A stretch of DNA of 64,000 nucleotides, from positions 1 through 64,000 of the forward strand of contig DATKSL010000011.1 in NCBI GenBank assembly GCA_035531675.1, read 5' to 3'. Below are positions 35,294 through 44,653 of this stretch, in pieces. The translations under genes and the position numbers were made by a program. The DNA is from JAJPIG01 sp035531675 (GTDB lineage Bacteria > Desulfobacterota > Binatia > Binatales > Binataceae). The notes under the pieces are model-generated. The model made no database searches. It saw nothing but the letters and a program-made list of their open reading frames with translations, and was not told the DNA's origin. Position 1 is the first letter of the stretch. Every line of letters begins with the position of its first letter.

Positions 35294-36496
35294 ATGGAAG
35301 TTATCGGATTGAGCATGGATAGCGAGACCTCCCGCCCGGCCGCGATCAGGAGACACGGAGCGCGCTATGCCCTGGGATGGATAGTTGCTGCGCTGGTGGT
35401 TTTGGGCGTGGTGGCCGGTCTGGTTTACGCGCGTCAGGTAAGAATTAGCGATCAGACCACTCAACTCGAGGCGGGGCTCCAGCAGGGGCCGCGCGTACTG
35501 GTCCAACGCGCCGTTGCCGGCCCCGGCAGCCGCGATCTGGATCTGCCGGCGACGGTCCGCGGCTATATCGAAACTCCGGTTTACGCAAAAATCCCCGGCT
35601 ATCTCAAATCGATCCGCGTAGACAAGGGCGATCGCGTTAAAGCGGGCGAAGTTCTGGCGGTGTTGGAGTCACCGGAAACCGACAAGCAGGTCGCCGATGC
35701 GCGCGCTAACTATTGGCTCCAGCGAATCACCGACCGACGCGACCGGGAATTGGTCAAGGCCAGCGTCATCGCGCAGCAGGCGGCCGACGATCAGCATTCT
35801 TTGATGCTTCAGGCCAAGGCTGCCTATCAACAGATCCTGGCAACGCAGGCTTACGAGATCATCAGGGCTCCGGTGAGCGGGCTGGTCACGGCGCGCTACG
35901 TCGATCCGGGCAAGTTGATTCCGCAAGTGACCGCCCCGACCACCGCCACTCCCATTGTCACGATTGCTACCTTGCAACCGGTCAGGATCTACGCCTACGT
36001 GCCACAGGATGTCGCGCCGCTCGTACACGACAGCGATCCGGCAACGGTGACCGTTCCCGCCTACCCGGGCCGCAAATTCGAGGGCCGCATCACCCGCCAT
36101 CCCGAGGCGCTCGATCCCAACAATCTGACGATGCTGGTTGAAGTCGATCTGCCGAACCGCGACCAGGCCCTGTTCCCCGGCATGTACGCCAGACTTCAGA
36201 TCCACGTCGCGATCCCACCGGGGGTGCCGATGGTGCCGGATGACACGCTGATTTTCCGCGACAATCGTGTTTACGTGCCGGTGGTGCGCAACGAAAGGCT
36301 CCATTTTGTCCCGGTCACGCTCGGCAATGACAATGGCTATACGGTCGAGGTTACCAAAGGCATCAAGGCCGGCGAGCTGGTGGCGCTCAATGTCGGTGGC
36401 TCAGCACGCGACGGCGAACGCGTACAGCCAATGCCTGCGAACGGCGGACAAAGCCCCGCGGCGCGGACCACGGTGACCACCAAGCGGGCCCACTAA
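35294..36496 (+). CDS. RND efflux periplasmic adaptor (membrane fusion protein)
   Basis: This 400-residue membrane fusion protein begins with one N-terminal helix (YALGWIVAALVVLGVVAGLVY), so it is inner-membrane-anchored rather than a lipoprotein. It then has a barrel-sandwich/lipoyl region (ARGYIETPVYAKIPGYL-like and VKAGEVLAVLESPE), a helical hairpin (about 120-190), the second lipoyl half (APVSGLVTARYVDPGKLI) and beta-barrel plus membrane-proximal domains. It bridges the permease upstream to an outer-membrane channel. The start could be this ATG or an internal ATG seven codons later (MDSETS). Neither has a good ribosome site, so the exact start is uncertain. Confidence 0.9.
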   Translation: MEVIGLSMDSETSRPAAIRRHGARYALGWIVAALVVLGVVAGLVYARQVRISDQTTQLEAGLQQGPRVLVQRAVAGPGSRDLDLPATVRGYIETPVYAKIPGYLKSIRVDKGDRVKAGEVLAVLESPETDKQVADARANYWLQRITDRRDRELVKASVIAQQAADDQHSLMLQAKAAYQQILATQAYEIIRAPVSGLVTARYVDPGKLIPQVTAPTTATPIVTIATLQPVRIYAYVPQDVAPLVHDSDPATVTVPAYPGRKFEGRITRHPEALDPNNLTMLVEVDLPNRDQALFPGMYARLQIHVAIPPGVPMVPDDTLIFRDNRVYVPVVRNERLHFVPVTLGNDNGYTVEVTKGIKAGELVALNVGGSARDGERVQPMPANGGQSPAARTTVTTKRAH

Positions 36497-36575
36497 CGGT
36501 GTTAAGACCGTCTGCCCGTTACCAAAGTTGTCGACCTTTCTTCAGTGACGATGCTGCGGTGACATCCCCGCATGC

Positions 36576-37037
36576 TTATTCCGAACGGCTCCGACGAGCC
36601 GGCCGAACCGTTAGCACCGGGACGCGTGACTCGCGCACGATTCTTTCCGCCACACTTCCGAGCACCAGATGCTTGAGACCTCTTCTCCCGTGGGTGGCCA
36701 TGACAATCAGGTCTGTGCCAAGCTTCGCCGCCGTGTCCAGGATCGAATCCCCTGGTTCGCCGACTTCGACCGTCACCGCCCGCTTCATTGCCGGAGCTAT
36801 CGCAGTTAGCATCTGCTCGACTTGCTGTCGGGCGAATTTCAGTTGCGATTGATACAGTTCTCCCGCGCTTAAACCTTCAAGTGCGCCCTGATTGACTAGC
36901 GCATTGATTTCCACCACGTGCAATACATCCACCGTGCCCGCGTTACTCAAAGCGAGGGCCCCTGCTTCCCTCAGAGCCTCGGCGGAGCATTCGTCGAAAT
37001 CGACAGGACACAGTATCCGCTTATAAGGGAAAGGCAT
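36576..37037 (-). CDS. Universal stress protein (UspA family), downstream of the P-type ATPase
   Basis: This 153-residue protein has the single-domain UspA fold: KRILCPVDFDECSAEAL at the N-terminus and the ATP-binding-type motif MATHGRRGLKHLVLGSVAERIVRESRVPVLTV, which includes G-x2-G-x9-G-S/T. The latter indicates ATP-binding UspA-like proteins rather than the non-binding type. It is the last gene of the minus-strand ppsA/CBS/usp/ATPase/usp cluster, 60 bases after the ATPase stop. It is similar in style to the Usp at 39590-40063 but diverged, so the two are not a recent duplicate. Confidence 0.9.
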   Translation of the reverse strand: MPFPYKRILCPVDFDECSAEALREAGALALSNAGTVDVLHVVEINALVNQGALEGLSAGELYQSQLKFARQQVEQMLTAIAPAMKRAVTVEVGEPGDSILDTAAKLGTDLIVMATHGRRGLKHLVLGSVAERIVRESRVPVLTVRPARRSRSE

Positions 37038-37097
37038 GAGTGCATACTCCTTTTCATCGAGGCGCGGAAACCTTACTCGGTAGGGTATACAGCGCTC

Positions 37098-39593
37098 TCA
37101 GAAAGGACCGGGATGCAGGGGCGTATCGACCCGCCAGAGATGGCGCGAATGAGCGTCCACGCCATGCTGCATCAAGCCGTAGACCCAGATTTTCACCAGG
37201 TCGTTGAGAAGGAACCAAATCAGCGCGTAGCCCCAGATGGCCAGTGCGTAGGTCCATCCAATCGGCGCGACCCACCATCCATAAACCGCCGCCAGGGTTC
37301 CGAGCGCCTGTGTCGACTCGGTAGCGACGACCAGACGCCAGCTTGGCCACGGCCGATCCCAGATAAGGCCGACGTTGCGCGTCAGGTAGATAGTTAGATG
37401 GCCTGCCACCAACAACTTGAGAAAAATCACCGTCTGAACCGTTGCCAGCGGGAGACGAAGATATTGCTCCACGAACCAGAACAGGAGGAAGGATGAAATA
37501 ACCCCGAGGATACCCAGCACGGTGCTGATGGTCAGGACCCGGTGCATATCCCAGCGCACCGGCTTTTCCGCGACCGGCGCGTTGTCGTAAGCGATAGTCA
37601 TGATCGGAAAATCATTCAGCATCGCCAGCAGTACGATCATCACCGCGGTAACGGGATAAAAGTTGAACACCACGATCGATAAGGTCATGAAGAGCAGCAC
37701 GCGAATCGTCTCGGCGATTCGAAACACGGCGTAGCTCGTCATTCGCTCGAATATCCTGCGCGCTTCCTCGACCGCGCGGGTGATGACCGAAAGACCGGGC
37801 GCGGTGAGCACCAGATCGGCTGCCGCGCGCGCCGCATCGGTCGCTCCGCTCACCGCGATCCCGCAATCTGCCTGCTTAAGCGCGGGTGCGTCATTAACCC
37901 CGTCACCCGTCATTCCGACGATATGCCCGTTGGCCTGCAGCTCGCGGACGATTTTGAACTTGTGCTCGGGAAAGACCTGGGCAAACCCCCGTGCCGATTC
38001 AACCGTCGAGATAGCTGGGCCGGCGCCGTCTTCGGCAAAGACCTGGCTAGCCACCACGATGTTGGGGCTTAGGTGCAGCCTGCGGGCCGTCTCTTTCGCA
38101 ATCGCAACATGGTCGCCCGTAACCATCCTCACGTCGAGGCCCATCTTGCGCGCAGTGTCGATGGTCGTCGCCGAATCATCGCGCGGCGGGTCGAACAACG
38201 GCAGCAGGCCGAGCAATCTCCATCCATCCATCGCGTCGCTGCGCGCGACCCCCAGCGTGCGATAGCCGCGGCTGGCCAGAGCTTCGACCGCGGCCTCGGC
38301 CCGCCGTCGAACTTCCTGATCCGGCCGGGCCAGGTCGAGAATGACTTGCGGCGCACCCTTGGCGACCCTGAAAACCGATCCGTCGGCGCCGGCGACCTCG
38401 ACCTCGGTCCGTTTTCGAACCGGATCGAATGGCTCGAACCTGCGAATCGCGAAGTCTTTCAGACGAGTGTCGCGGTCGAGCGCTCCTGCTATCGCCCGGT
38501 CGATCGAGTCGCCGCCGTCCCCGCGTGACGCTAGCGCGGCGCTCAGCAGCAGCTCATCGCGGTCGCGTGCTTCGAGAAGCACCGCATCGCCAAGTACCAG
38601 CTCATTCTTGGTTAGCGTTCCGGTCTTGTCGCAACAGAGCACATCCATCCCGGCCAGTTCCTCGATCGACACGAGACGGGAAACTATCGCCCGCATCCCC
38701 GCCAGTTCGGAGGCGCCTACCGCCATCGTGACGGAAAGAACCGCCGGCAGTGCGACCGGAATCGCCGCGACGGTCAGAATCAATGCAAACAGTAGCGTGT
38801 GGATCAGCGGGTCATGGCGGAACAGCGCGACCACGAGGATCAGAGCGACGAGACCGATGGTCGTCAGGATCAGGAAGTTGCCGATTTTTAGCACCGCGTC
38901 CTGGAAATGAGACCTGCTCTGTGCGCTTTGCACGAGTCGAGCGGTGCGACCGAAGTAGGTGTTCATGCCGGTTGAGACAACTGCGCCGCGCATCTCGCCC
39001 ATACGCACGATGGAGCCTGAATACGCGAGGTCGCCAGCCTGCTTGTCTGTCGGCAGAGATTCGCCGGTCAGCGCCGACTGATCCACCGCCAGGTATTCGC
39101 CGCTGACCAACGTGCAGTCGGCCGGCACGATATTGCCGAGCCTCAATTCGACCAGGTCACCGGGCACCAGTTCTGCGGCCGCAAGCTCTGTCCAGCGGCC
39201 GTCGCGCAGCACGCGCGCGCGCAAGGCGAGATGCTGCTTGAGCGCCGCGATGGCCGTGTCGGCCTTGAATTCCTCCCAGAAGCCCACGACGGCATTGATC
39301 AACAGCATCAGGGCTATGATGATGAAGTCGTCCCAATGGCGGACCACGGCCGACAGAATCCCGGCGATCTCGATCATCCACGGGATCGGCCCCCAGAAAA
39401 ATACCAGCAGCCTTCGTAACGGAGCGACGTGCTCCTCTTTGATGTCATTCGCGCCGTATTGCTCGAGGCGCTGTCGCGCTTGCGCGCTGGTGAGTCCGCG
39501 CTCAGCGTCGGTCTCGAGCTCGCCTGCGGCCCCCTCACGCGCGATGGTTTCGGCAGGCGCCTGCGGGATGCCCGGATGTTCGGCGCGGTTCAC
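37098..39593 (-). CDS. P-type (P3A-like) plasma-membrane proton/cation ATPase
   Basis: This 831-residue P-type ATPase has an N-terminal cation-ATPase domain (LTSAQARQRLEQYGANDI), the TGES actuator loop (SALTGESLP), M4 AAIPVALPAVLSV, the phosphorylation motif CCDKTGTLTKNEL (about residue 325), KGAPQVIL and the hinge MTGDGVNDAPALKQAD. The length, PVALP in M4 and lack of long N-terminal metal domains match the P3A H+-ATPase family known from plants, fungi, some archaea and bacteria. Proton export is the best guess; another monovalent cation is possible. The gene starts with GTG inside GTGA, overlapping the upstream Usp stop by 4 bases, so the two are translationally coupled. Confidence 0.9.
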   Translation of the reverse strand: MNRAEHPGIPQAPAETIAREGAAGELETDAERGLTSAQARQRLEQYGANDIKEEHVAPLRRLLVFFWGPIPWMIEIAGILSAVVRHWDDFIIIALMLLINAVVGFWEEFKADTAIAALKQHLALRARVLRDGRWTELAAAELVPGDLVELRLGNIVPADCTLVSGEYLAVDQSALTGESLPTDKQAGDLAYSGSIVRMGEMRGAVVSTGMNTYFGRTARLVQSAQSRSHFQDAVLKIGNFLILTTIGLVALILVVALFRHDPLIHTLLFALILTVAAIPVALPAVLSVTMAVGASELAGMRAIVSRLVSIEELAGMDVLCCDKTGTLTKNELVLGDAVLLEARDRDELLLSAALASRGDGGDSIDRAIAGALDRDTRLKDFAIRRFEPFDPVRKRTEVEVAGADGSVFRVAKGAPQVILDLARPDQEVRRRAEAAVEALASRGYRTLGVARSDAMDGWRLLGLLPLFDPPRDDSATTIDTARKMGLDVRMVTGDHVAIAKETARRLHLSPNIVVASQVFAEDGAGPAISTVESARGFAQVFPEHKFKIVRELQANGHIVGMTGDGVNDAPALKQADCGIAVSGATDAARAAADLVLTAPGLSVITRAVEEARRIFERMTSYAVFRIAETIRVLLFMTLSIVVFNFYPVTAVMIVLLAMLNDFPIMTIAYDNAPVAEKPVRWDMHRVLTISTVLGILGVISSFLLFWFVEQYLRLPLATVQTVIFLKLLVAGHLTIYLTRNVGLIWDRPWPSWRLVVATESTQALGTLAAVYGWWVAPIGWTYALAIWGYALIWFLLNDLVKIWVYGLMQHGVDAHSRHLWRVDTPLHPGPF

Positions 39594-40063
39594 CTGCCCG
39601 GGCCGGAGCGGCCGCCGCTGCGGCTGCGTTCAGCGGTTCGAATGGTCATCACCGGACAGGTTGCTTCCCGCACCACACGCTCTGCCACGCTACCGATGAG
39701 AACATGCGCCAGGCCGGTTCTACCGTGGGTGGACATGATGATGAGGTTGGCCTTGATGCGTTTTGCGGTCGCGAGAATTTCCGCATGGGCCACGCCGAAC
39801 CGCAGCAGCGTGATGCACTCGATCCCGCGCTTTGCGATCTGTTCCGCCAGCCGAGCGAGTTTCTTTTCGGCGGCCGTTTTTTCTCTCTCGCCCAGCGCGG
39901 TGCCATCGACCAGCAACGGTGAAGCCGAAGAGCCTCCCTCGACCACGTAGAGGATCGTCAGCCGAGCCTCGTAGGGTCGGCTGAACTCGACAGCATCGTC
40001 GAGCACCGCCAGCGATGGCTCAGAAAAATCAATGGGAACCAGGATTCGCTCGATATCCATCAT
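39590..40063 (-). CDS. Universal stress protein (UspA family), upstream of the P-type ATPase
   Basis: This 157-residue UspA protein has DIERILVPIDFSEPSLAVL and MSTHGRTGLAHVLIGSVAERVVREATCPVMTI with the ATP-type glycine motif. The basic tail RSRSGGRSGPGR extends past the core fold. Its stop overlaps the GTG start of the ATPase gene. It sits between the CBS-domain gene (24 bases upstream) and the ATPase, which suggests the operon is induced under stress or energy limitation. Confidence 0.9.
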   Translation of the reverse strand: MMDIERILVPIDFSEPSLAVLDDAVEFSRPYEARLTILYVVEGGSSASPLLVDGTALGEREKTAAEKKLARLAEQIAKRGIECITLLRFGVAHAEILATAKRIKANLIIMSTHGRTGLAHVLIGSVAERVVREATCPVMTIRTAERSRSGGRSGPGR

Positions 40064-40087
40064 GTGAGATTTGCGAGCCCTTTCGCT

Positions 40088-40561
40088 TCAAGCAGCAGGT
40101 TGGAGGCGCGTGCGCCCATGGTTAATCGACAAGTGCACCTCCAACACCAGGTTTCTCAGTTCGTCATTTATCCCGCCGCGAAGCGCCCGCGCGGCTTCGC
40201 ACGCCAGGTCGTCGAGCGACAACAGCCCGACCAGCGCTCCGTCCCGATCGATCACCGGAAGGCGACGGGTACGATGCTGCTTCATCAGACCGGCCGCGGC
40301 TGCGAGATCATCCTCGGCCACGCAGGACACCACCTTGCGGGCCATAGTCGTCTCAACCCGCAACTCATGCAGCGGCTTGCCCTGGGTGTAGGCGGCCATG
40401 CAGACGTCGCGGTCCGTCAGAAAGCCGATCGGCCTGCCGTGATCGTCGACCACCGGAACGGCTCCGCAAGGCTCGTCCCACATTATTTTGGCCGCCCGGT
40501 TCAGCGAGTCTTGCGGGCGGCAGACTTTGACATTTCGATTCATGATCCGCTCGACCTTCAT
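40088..40561 (-). CDS. CBS-domain pair protein
   Basis: This 157-residue protein consists of two CBS domains (about 5-60 and 75-130) with the typical PDGRPIGFLTDRD-style and DRDGALVGLLSLDDLA segments. CBS pairs bind adenine nucleotides, so the protein may sense AMP/ATP or SAM. The start at MKVERIMNR was chosen because GGAGG lies 7 bases upstream. An ATG four codons earlier has no such site. It follows ppsA by 27 bases and precedes a Usp gene. The adjacent ATP-linked genes suggest it senses energy status for this operon. Confidence 0.85.
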   Translation of the reverse strand: MKVERIMNRNVKVCRPQDSLNRAAKIMWDEPCGAVPVVDDHGRPIGFLTDRDVCMAAYTQGKPLHELRVETTMARKVVSCVAEDDLAAAAGLMKQHRTRRLPVIDRDGALVGLLSLDDLACEAARALRGGINDELRNLVLEVHLSINHGRTRLQPAA

Positions 40562-40588
40562 GGGCGCCTCCATGCTCGCACGTCCTGA

Positions 40589-43006
40589 CTAAGTGCCGAC
40601 GGCTTTCAACCGCTGCTCGGATTCGGCCGCCGCCACGTGCTGCTTCACCCGCATGAAGCTGTCAGGGCTGACCGAGATCGAATCGATTCCAGCGTGCACC
40701 AGGAAACGGGCGAACTCGGGATGGTCGCTCGGCGCCTGGCCGCATAAGCCGACCTTGCGATCGAGCTTGTGCGCCGACGGGATGACGCTGGCGATTAGCG
40801 TGGTGACGGCCTCGTCCTGTTCGTTGAAGAGCGGGGCGAGTTGCTCCGAATCGCGGTCGACGCCAAGCGTCAACTGGGTCAGGTCGTTGCTGCCGATCGA
40901 AAAGCCATCGAAACGCTCGGCGAACTTTTCGGCCAGAATCACGTTCGACGGAATTTCACACATCACGTAAACCTGCAGGCCATTTTCGCCCCGGTGCAGT
41001 CCGTTTTCCGCCATCGCCTGCAAAGTCTTGTCCGCTTCCGCAATCGTCCGGCAAAACGGGATCATCACCACCACGTTGCGCAGTCCGATTTCCTCCCGCA
41101 CCTTGCGGATCGCGCGACATTCCAGCGCGAAACCTTCACGATAGCCTGCACTATAATAGCGGCTCGCGCCGCGCCATCCGAGCATCGGGTTTTCTTCATG
41201 CGGCTCGAACTGCCGCCCGCCGACGAGTTGGGCGTATTCGTTGGTTTTGAAATCGCTCATTCGAACGATCACCGGGTCGGGATAACGCGAGACCGCGATC
41301 CTGGCGATGCCGAAGGCCAGCGTGTCGACGAAATACTGCGCCTTGTCTGCGAACCCGCGCGTCAATTGCAGAATCCGCCGCTGCGCCGCAACATCCTTCA
41401 ATTCCTCAAACTTCAGCAGCGCCATCGGATGGATTTTGATGATGTTGTTGATGATGAACTCCATCCGCGCCAGGCCAATACCGTTGGCGGGCAGCCGCCA
41501 CCAGCGCATCGCGGCCGCCGGGTTGGCCATGTTCAGCATGACCCCGGTCCTGGTTCGCGCGATGCCTTCGAGGGCGAGGTCGCGCACTTCGAATTCGCCA
41601 ATCCCCTCGTAAACGTAGCCCATGTCGCCCTCGGCGCATGACACCGTGACCTCGCGTCCGCTGGCAAGCACGGTCGTCGCCTTGCCGGCGCCGACGATTG
41701 CCGGCAGCCCCAATTCGCGACTGACGATCGCCGCGTGCGAGGTGCGCCCGCCATGGTCGGTGATGATGGCGGCGGCGCGCTTCATGATCGGCATCCAGTC
41801 CGGGTCGGTGGTTTCAGTGACCAGGATCGCGCCGTCCTTGAATTTGGCGATCTCGGCGGGGCTCTTGAGCCGGCAGACGGTTCCGGCGGCAATCTCATCG
41901 CCGATCGCGAGGCCGCTCAGCAGACGCGCGCCCTTTTGTTTGAGGGTATAGGTCTTCAGCGAGGCCGCTTCCCGGCGCGACTGAACGGTCTCCGGGCGCG
42001 CCTGAACGATGAAAAGCTCGCCGCTCTCGCCGTCACGCGCCCATTCGATATCCATCGGATGGCCGTAGTGCGATTCGATCGCGACTGCCCACCGCGCCAG
42101 CTTCAGGATGTCATCATCGCCAAGCACAAAGGCTTCTCGCTCCTCGGTTGAGGTGCGGATGGTGCGCGTCGGCTTCCGGCCATCGCCGTAAACGATCTTC
42201 TTCTCCTTTTTGCCGAGCGTCTTCTCGACGATGGGGATGAGTCGCGGTTCATTGAGCAGTGGCTTGAACACCACGTACTCGTCGGGCTCGACCATCCCCT
42301 GGACCACGGCCTCGCCCAGACCCCAGGCCGCGTTGATGAGGACCGTGTTCGGAAAGCCGGTTTCCGTATCGATGGAAAACATCACCCCGGCGCTGCCTCG
42401 GTCCGAATGGACCATGCGTTGAACGCCGACCGACAGCGCGACCTTCATGTGATCGAAGCCGTGATTGTCGCGATACACGATAGCGCGATCGGTGAACAAT
42501 GACGCAAAGCAGCGGCGCACCGCATCGAGCAGTTTCTTCTCACCGCGGATGTTGAGAAAGCTTTCCTGCTGGCCGGCGAAACTCGCCTCGGGCAGATCCT
42601 CCGCGGTGGCGCTGCTTCGCACGGCGACATCGAGCTCTTCCTGGTGCGCCGATTCCGAAAGCCTGCGATAGGCCGCCGCGATCGCCTGCGCCAACGCCGC
42701 AGGAAATCGTGCGCGTCCGATCATCTGTCGTATCCGCTTGGCGCCGGCCGCGAGCGAAAGCTGTTGTTCCCTGATAGCCCGCAGCTCAGCGCCTATCGGC
42801 GGTCTTAGCTCGTTGGCATCCAGAAACGCCCAGTAGGACGCGGCCGTGATCGCAAAACCTTCAGGCACCGGAATGCCCTGCTCATGCATCGTTCGCGTCA
42901 TCTCGCCGAGCGAGGCGTTTTTGCCGCCGAGTTGCCCGACCTCGGATGAGCCCTCATCGGAAAACCAGATAATCTGCTTCAATTGGTCCATTGTGATGTC
43001 GTCCAT
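40589..43006 (-). CDS. ppsA: Phosphoenolpyruvate synthase
   Basis: The 805-residue enzyme converts pyruvate + ATP + H2O to PEP + AMP + Pi. The N-terminal ATP-grasp domain (about 15-340; QLGGKNASLGEM, GVQRMVHSDRGSAGVMFSIDTETGFP, MDIEWARDG) is followed by the phosphohistidine domain (TDHGGRTSHAAIVSRELGLPAIVG, with catalytic His) and the PEP-binding TIM barrel (DFKTNEYAQLVGG, GSNDLTQLTLGVDRDS, and the GLCGQAPSDHPEFA Cys loop). All hallmarks of PpsA rather than PPDK are present. The ATG used lacks a strong ribosome site. As head of the ppsA-CBS-usp-ATPase-usp run it supports gluconeogenesis under stress or carbon shift. Confidence 0.95.
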   Translation of the reverse strand: MDDITMDQLKQIIWFSDEGSSEVGQLGGKNASLGEMTRTMHEQGIPVPEGFAITAASYWAFLDANELRPPIGAELRAIREQQLSLAAGAKRIRQMIGRARFPAALAQAIAAAYRRLSESAHQEELDVAVRSSATAEDLPEASFAGQQESFLNIRGEKKLLDAVRRCFASLFTDRAIVYRDNHGFDHMKVALSVGVQRMVHSDRGSAGVMFSIDTETGFPNTVLINAAWGLGEAVVQGMVEPDEYVVFKPLLNEPRLIPIVEKTLGKKEKKIVYGDGRKPTRTIRTSTEEREAFVLGDDDILKLARWAVAIESHYGHPMDIEWARDGESGELFIVQARPETVQSRREAASLKTYTLKQKGARLLSGLAIGDEIAAGTVCRLKSPAEIAKFKDGAILVTETTDPDWMPIMKRAAAIITDHGGRTSHAAIVSRELGLPAIVGAGKATTVLASGREVTVSCAEGDMGYVYEGIGEFEVRDLALEGIARTRTGVMLNMANPAAAMRWWRLPANGIGLARMEFIINNIIKIHPMALLKFEELKDVAAQRRILQLTRGFADKAQYFVDTLAFGIARIAVSRYPDPVIVRMSDFKTNEYAQLVGGRQFEPHEENPMLGWRGASRYYSAGYREGFALECRAIRKVREEIGLRNVVVMIPFCRTIAEADKTLQAMAENGLHRGENGLQVYVMCEIPSNVILAEKFAERFDGFSIGSNDLTQLTLGVDRDSEQLAPLFNEQDEAVTTLIASVIPSAHKLDRKVGLCGQAPSDHPEFARFLVHAGIDSISVSPDSFMRVKQHVAAAESEQRLKAVGT

Positions 43007-43030
43007 TTGTGTTACTCGGAACCTTCGCCC

Positions 43031-43051
43031 GCGCCGCCGTTTTTGCGGCGC
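43031..43051 (-). promoter_or_regulatory. Hairpin in the ppsA leader
   Basis: GCGCCGC (43031-43037) pairs with GCGGCGC (43045-43051) around a 7-base loop, ending 25 bases before the ppsA ATG on the minus strand. It has no T tract downstream on the minus strand, so it is more likely a leader structure than a terminator. Confidence 0.4.
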
Positions 43052-43066
43052 ACCCTGATATCTCGC

Positions 43067-43080
43067 CTTGAACGGTCAAG
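43067..43080. promoter_or_regulatory. Palindromic operator candidate upstream of ppsA
   Basis: CTTGA-ACGG-TCAAG is a dyad with perfect 5-base arms, 61 bases before the ppsA start. It resembles CRP/FNR half-sites (TTGA/TCAA), but the arms are two bases closer together than in the TTGAT-N4-ATCAA consensus, so it is not called an FNR box. Confidence 0.35.
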
Positions 43081-43436
43081 CGCCGATCGAAACCGCTCGC
43101 CCGAAGCACAGAATCCAGCTGCTAATTAAGCACCAAATGTGCCGTGTTCGCGGCAGAAAACCCCAGCGAGTACGTAAGATTGTCTGGTGCCAAATGGACC
43201 AACCAACTGCGCATGCTTCCATAAGAAACAGCTCGCCACAGGCCAACGAAGCTGATCGTAGCCCTCAACCTGCCGCCGGCTTTGGCATGGATGATGCGTC
43301 CAGCCCCGATTGACTAGGTCATTGCGCTCGACGGCGCTGCGAAAGCGCTGCCATCAGTCCTGACCTGCATGCCTTGCGGGACACAGCGCCTCCGCCGGTC
43401 GATGAAAACCGCAATCGCGGCTGATAACATTTTCAT
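43081..43436. other. Divergent intergenic region (ppsA / DUF445)
   Basis: No gene was seen here. The right end has TAACAT (43425-43430) six bases before the GTG start at 43437, which fits a leaderless promoter for DUF445. The remainder shows no strong repeat. Confidence 0.4.
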
Positions 43437-44387
43437 GTGAGCAACACCGACACCGGCGGCTTCATCGCGTTCATCGAACGGCATAAGGGCGGCGTTGCGC
43501 TGACGCTGGCGCTACTCCTTTATCTCGCGAGTTGGCCGCTTGCGATCGTGGAACCTGCCGCCGCGAGCCTGCTCCGCGCTGCCGGCGAGGCTTCGTTGGT
43601 GGGCGGTCTTTGCGACTACATTGCGCTCAACATGCTCTTCGAACAGCACTGGTATCTGCCGAAATCCGGGGTACTGCCGCGCAACCGCGAGAGATTGATC
43701 GAAGGGATCGCCCAGACCATCGAGCGCGAATGGCTGACGTCGGAGATGGTCGGGCAAAAGATCCACGACTTGAAACCGCTCGACCGGCTCGGCGAATACC
43801 TGCAAACCGCCACGCTCAGAACCATGGTTCGCCCCGCGCAGCTCGAGCGCATCTGCAGCGAGACGGCGCGCCATCTCGAACCCGAGGTGGCTATCGATCT
43901 GATTCGGCGGCTGACCAGCGGAGCCAGTAATGTCGGACTGATCGATCGGCTGCGCGCCGCGATTTTGACTGCGTTGATCAACAAGGAATGCGCTCGGCTG
44001 CGCGACTTGATTCGCGACCTGCCGCATAACGATGAGATGCTCAGCGCGGCTGATGAACATATCCATGAGGCCGGCGCGCGGCTGCGAGACCCCGGCAGCA
44101 CGATTCGGAAAACCGCCGACCATTGGATGGCCGCGATGGTGCGCGAAGTGGTGACCGCCAGCCGCGGCGAGATCGCGCGGATGGTAAAGGAGAACCTGAG
44201 CAGCCTGCCGCCCGAAAAGATTCGCGATCGAATTCAGACTCAAACCCGCACCCATCTTGATTGGATTCGGGTCAACGGCGCCGTGTTCGGCGCGATCCTG
44301 GGCTGCGCTTTTTCGCTCCTGAACCGAGTGCGTCTCGATCTTCTGACGCATCACCTGGCGATGCTTCCCGCACTTGGCATCTGGTGA
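43437..44387 (+). CDS. DUF445 family membrane protein
   Basis: This 316-residue protein starts at GTG, with no Shine-Dalgarno sequence and a -10-like TAACAT just before it. It has a hydrophobic N-terminus (VALTLALLLYLASWPLAIV), a GGLCDYIALNMLFEQHWYLP segment that marks DUF445, a long helical soluble middle (about 85-280) with ERLIEGIAQTIEREW, and a C-terminal helix (VNGAVFGAILGCAFSLL). DUF445 proteins (YjiN/YheB-like) are inner-membrane proteins of unknown role. Its final 15 codons are repeated at 45665-45709 as a leftover of a segmental duplication. Confidence 0.82.
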   Translation: MSNTDTGGFIAFIERHKGGVALTLALLLYLASWPLAIVEPAAASLLRAAGEASLVGGLCDYIALNMLFEQHWYLPKSGVLPRNRERLIEGIAQTIEREWLTSEMVGQKIHDLKPLDRLGEYLQTATLRTMVRPAQLERICSETARHLEPEVAIDLIRRLTSGASNVGLIDRLRAAILTALINKECARLRDLIRDLPHNDEMLSAADEHIHEAGARLRDPGSTIRKTADHWMAAMVREVVTASRGEIARMVKENLSSLPPEKIRDRIQTQTRTHLDWIRVNGAVFGAILGCAFSLLNRVRLDLLTHHLAMLPALGIW

Positions 44388-44653
44388 GGTGTAAATTCGC
44401 GGCCGCATCCGCGTCGCGACATCTCCCGCTGGCGAACCGTTTGTAACTTAGTGTGGTCGCCGTGCCCAGCTGTACCCAGGGGCAATTAAAATTGTCCCGC
44501 GTCATACACTTTTAGGCTTTGCTATTCCCGCTTCGTACTTCTCCGGTTTTTGCTCAAATTGATATTGAGTCATCGCTGCCTGCCTGCACATATTCACTTT
44601 GCTCGAAATAATAAGTTGGTTTCGAGCTGCGGATTGGGAAGGAGGATGCGGTG
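44388..44653. other. Intergenic leader of secreted protein A
   Basis: This AT-richer gap has no gene. Its 3' part (from about 44560) matches the leader of the paralogous gene at 46009 by eye, including the GGAAGGAGG ribosome site and the AATAA-containing block. In this copy the ribosome site now precedes a small ORF at 44654. Confidence 0.5.

Noticed and set aside
43067..43080. FNR/CRP box before ppsA
   Set aside because: The TTGA and TCAA half-sites are separated by 4 bases, not the 6 of the FNR consensus, so it is listed only as an operator candidate.
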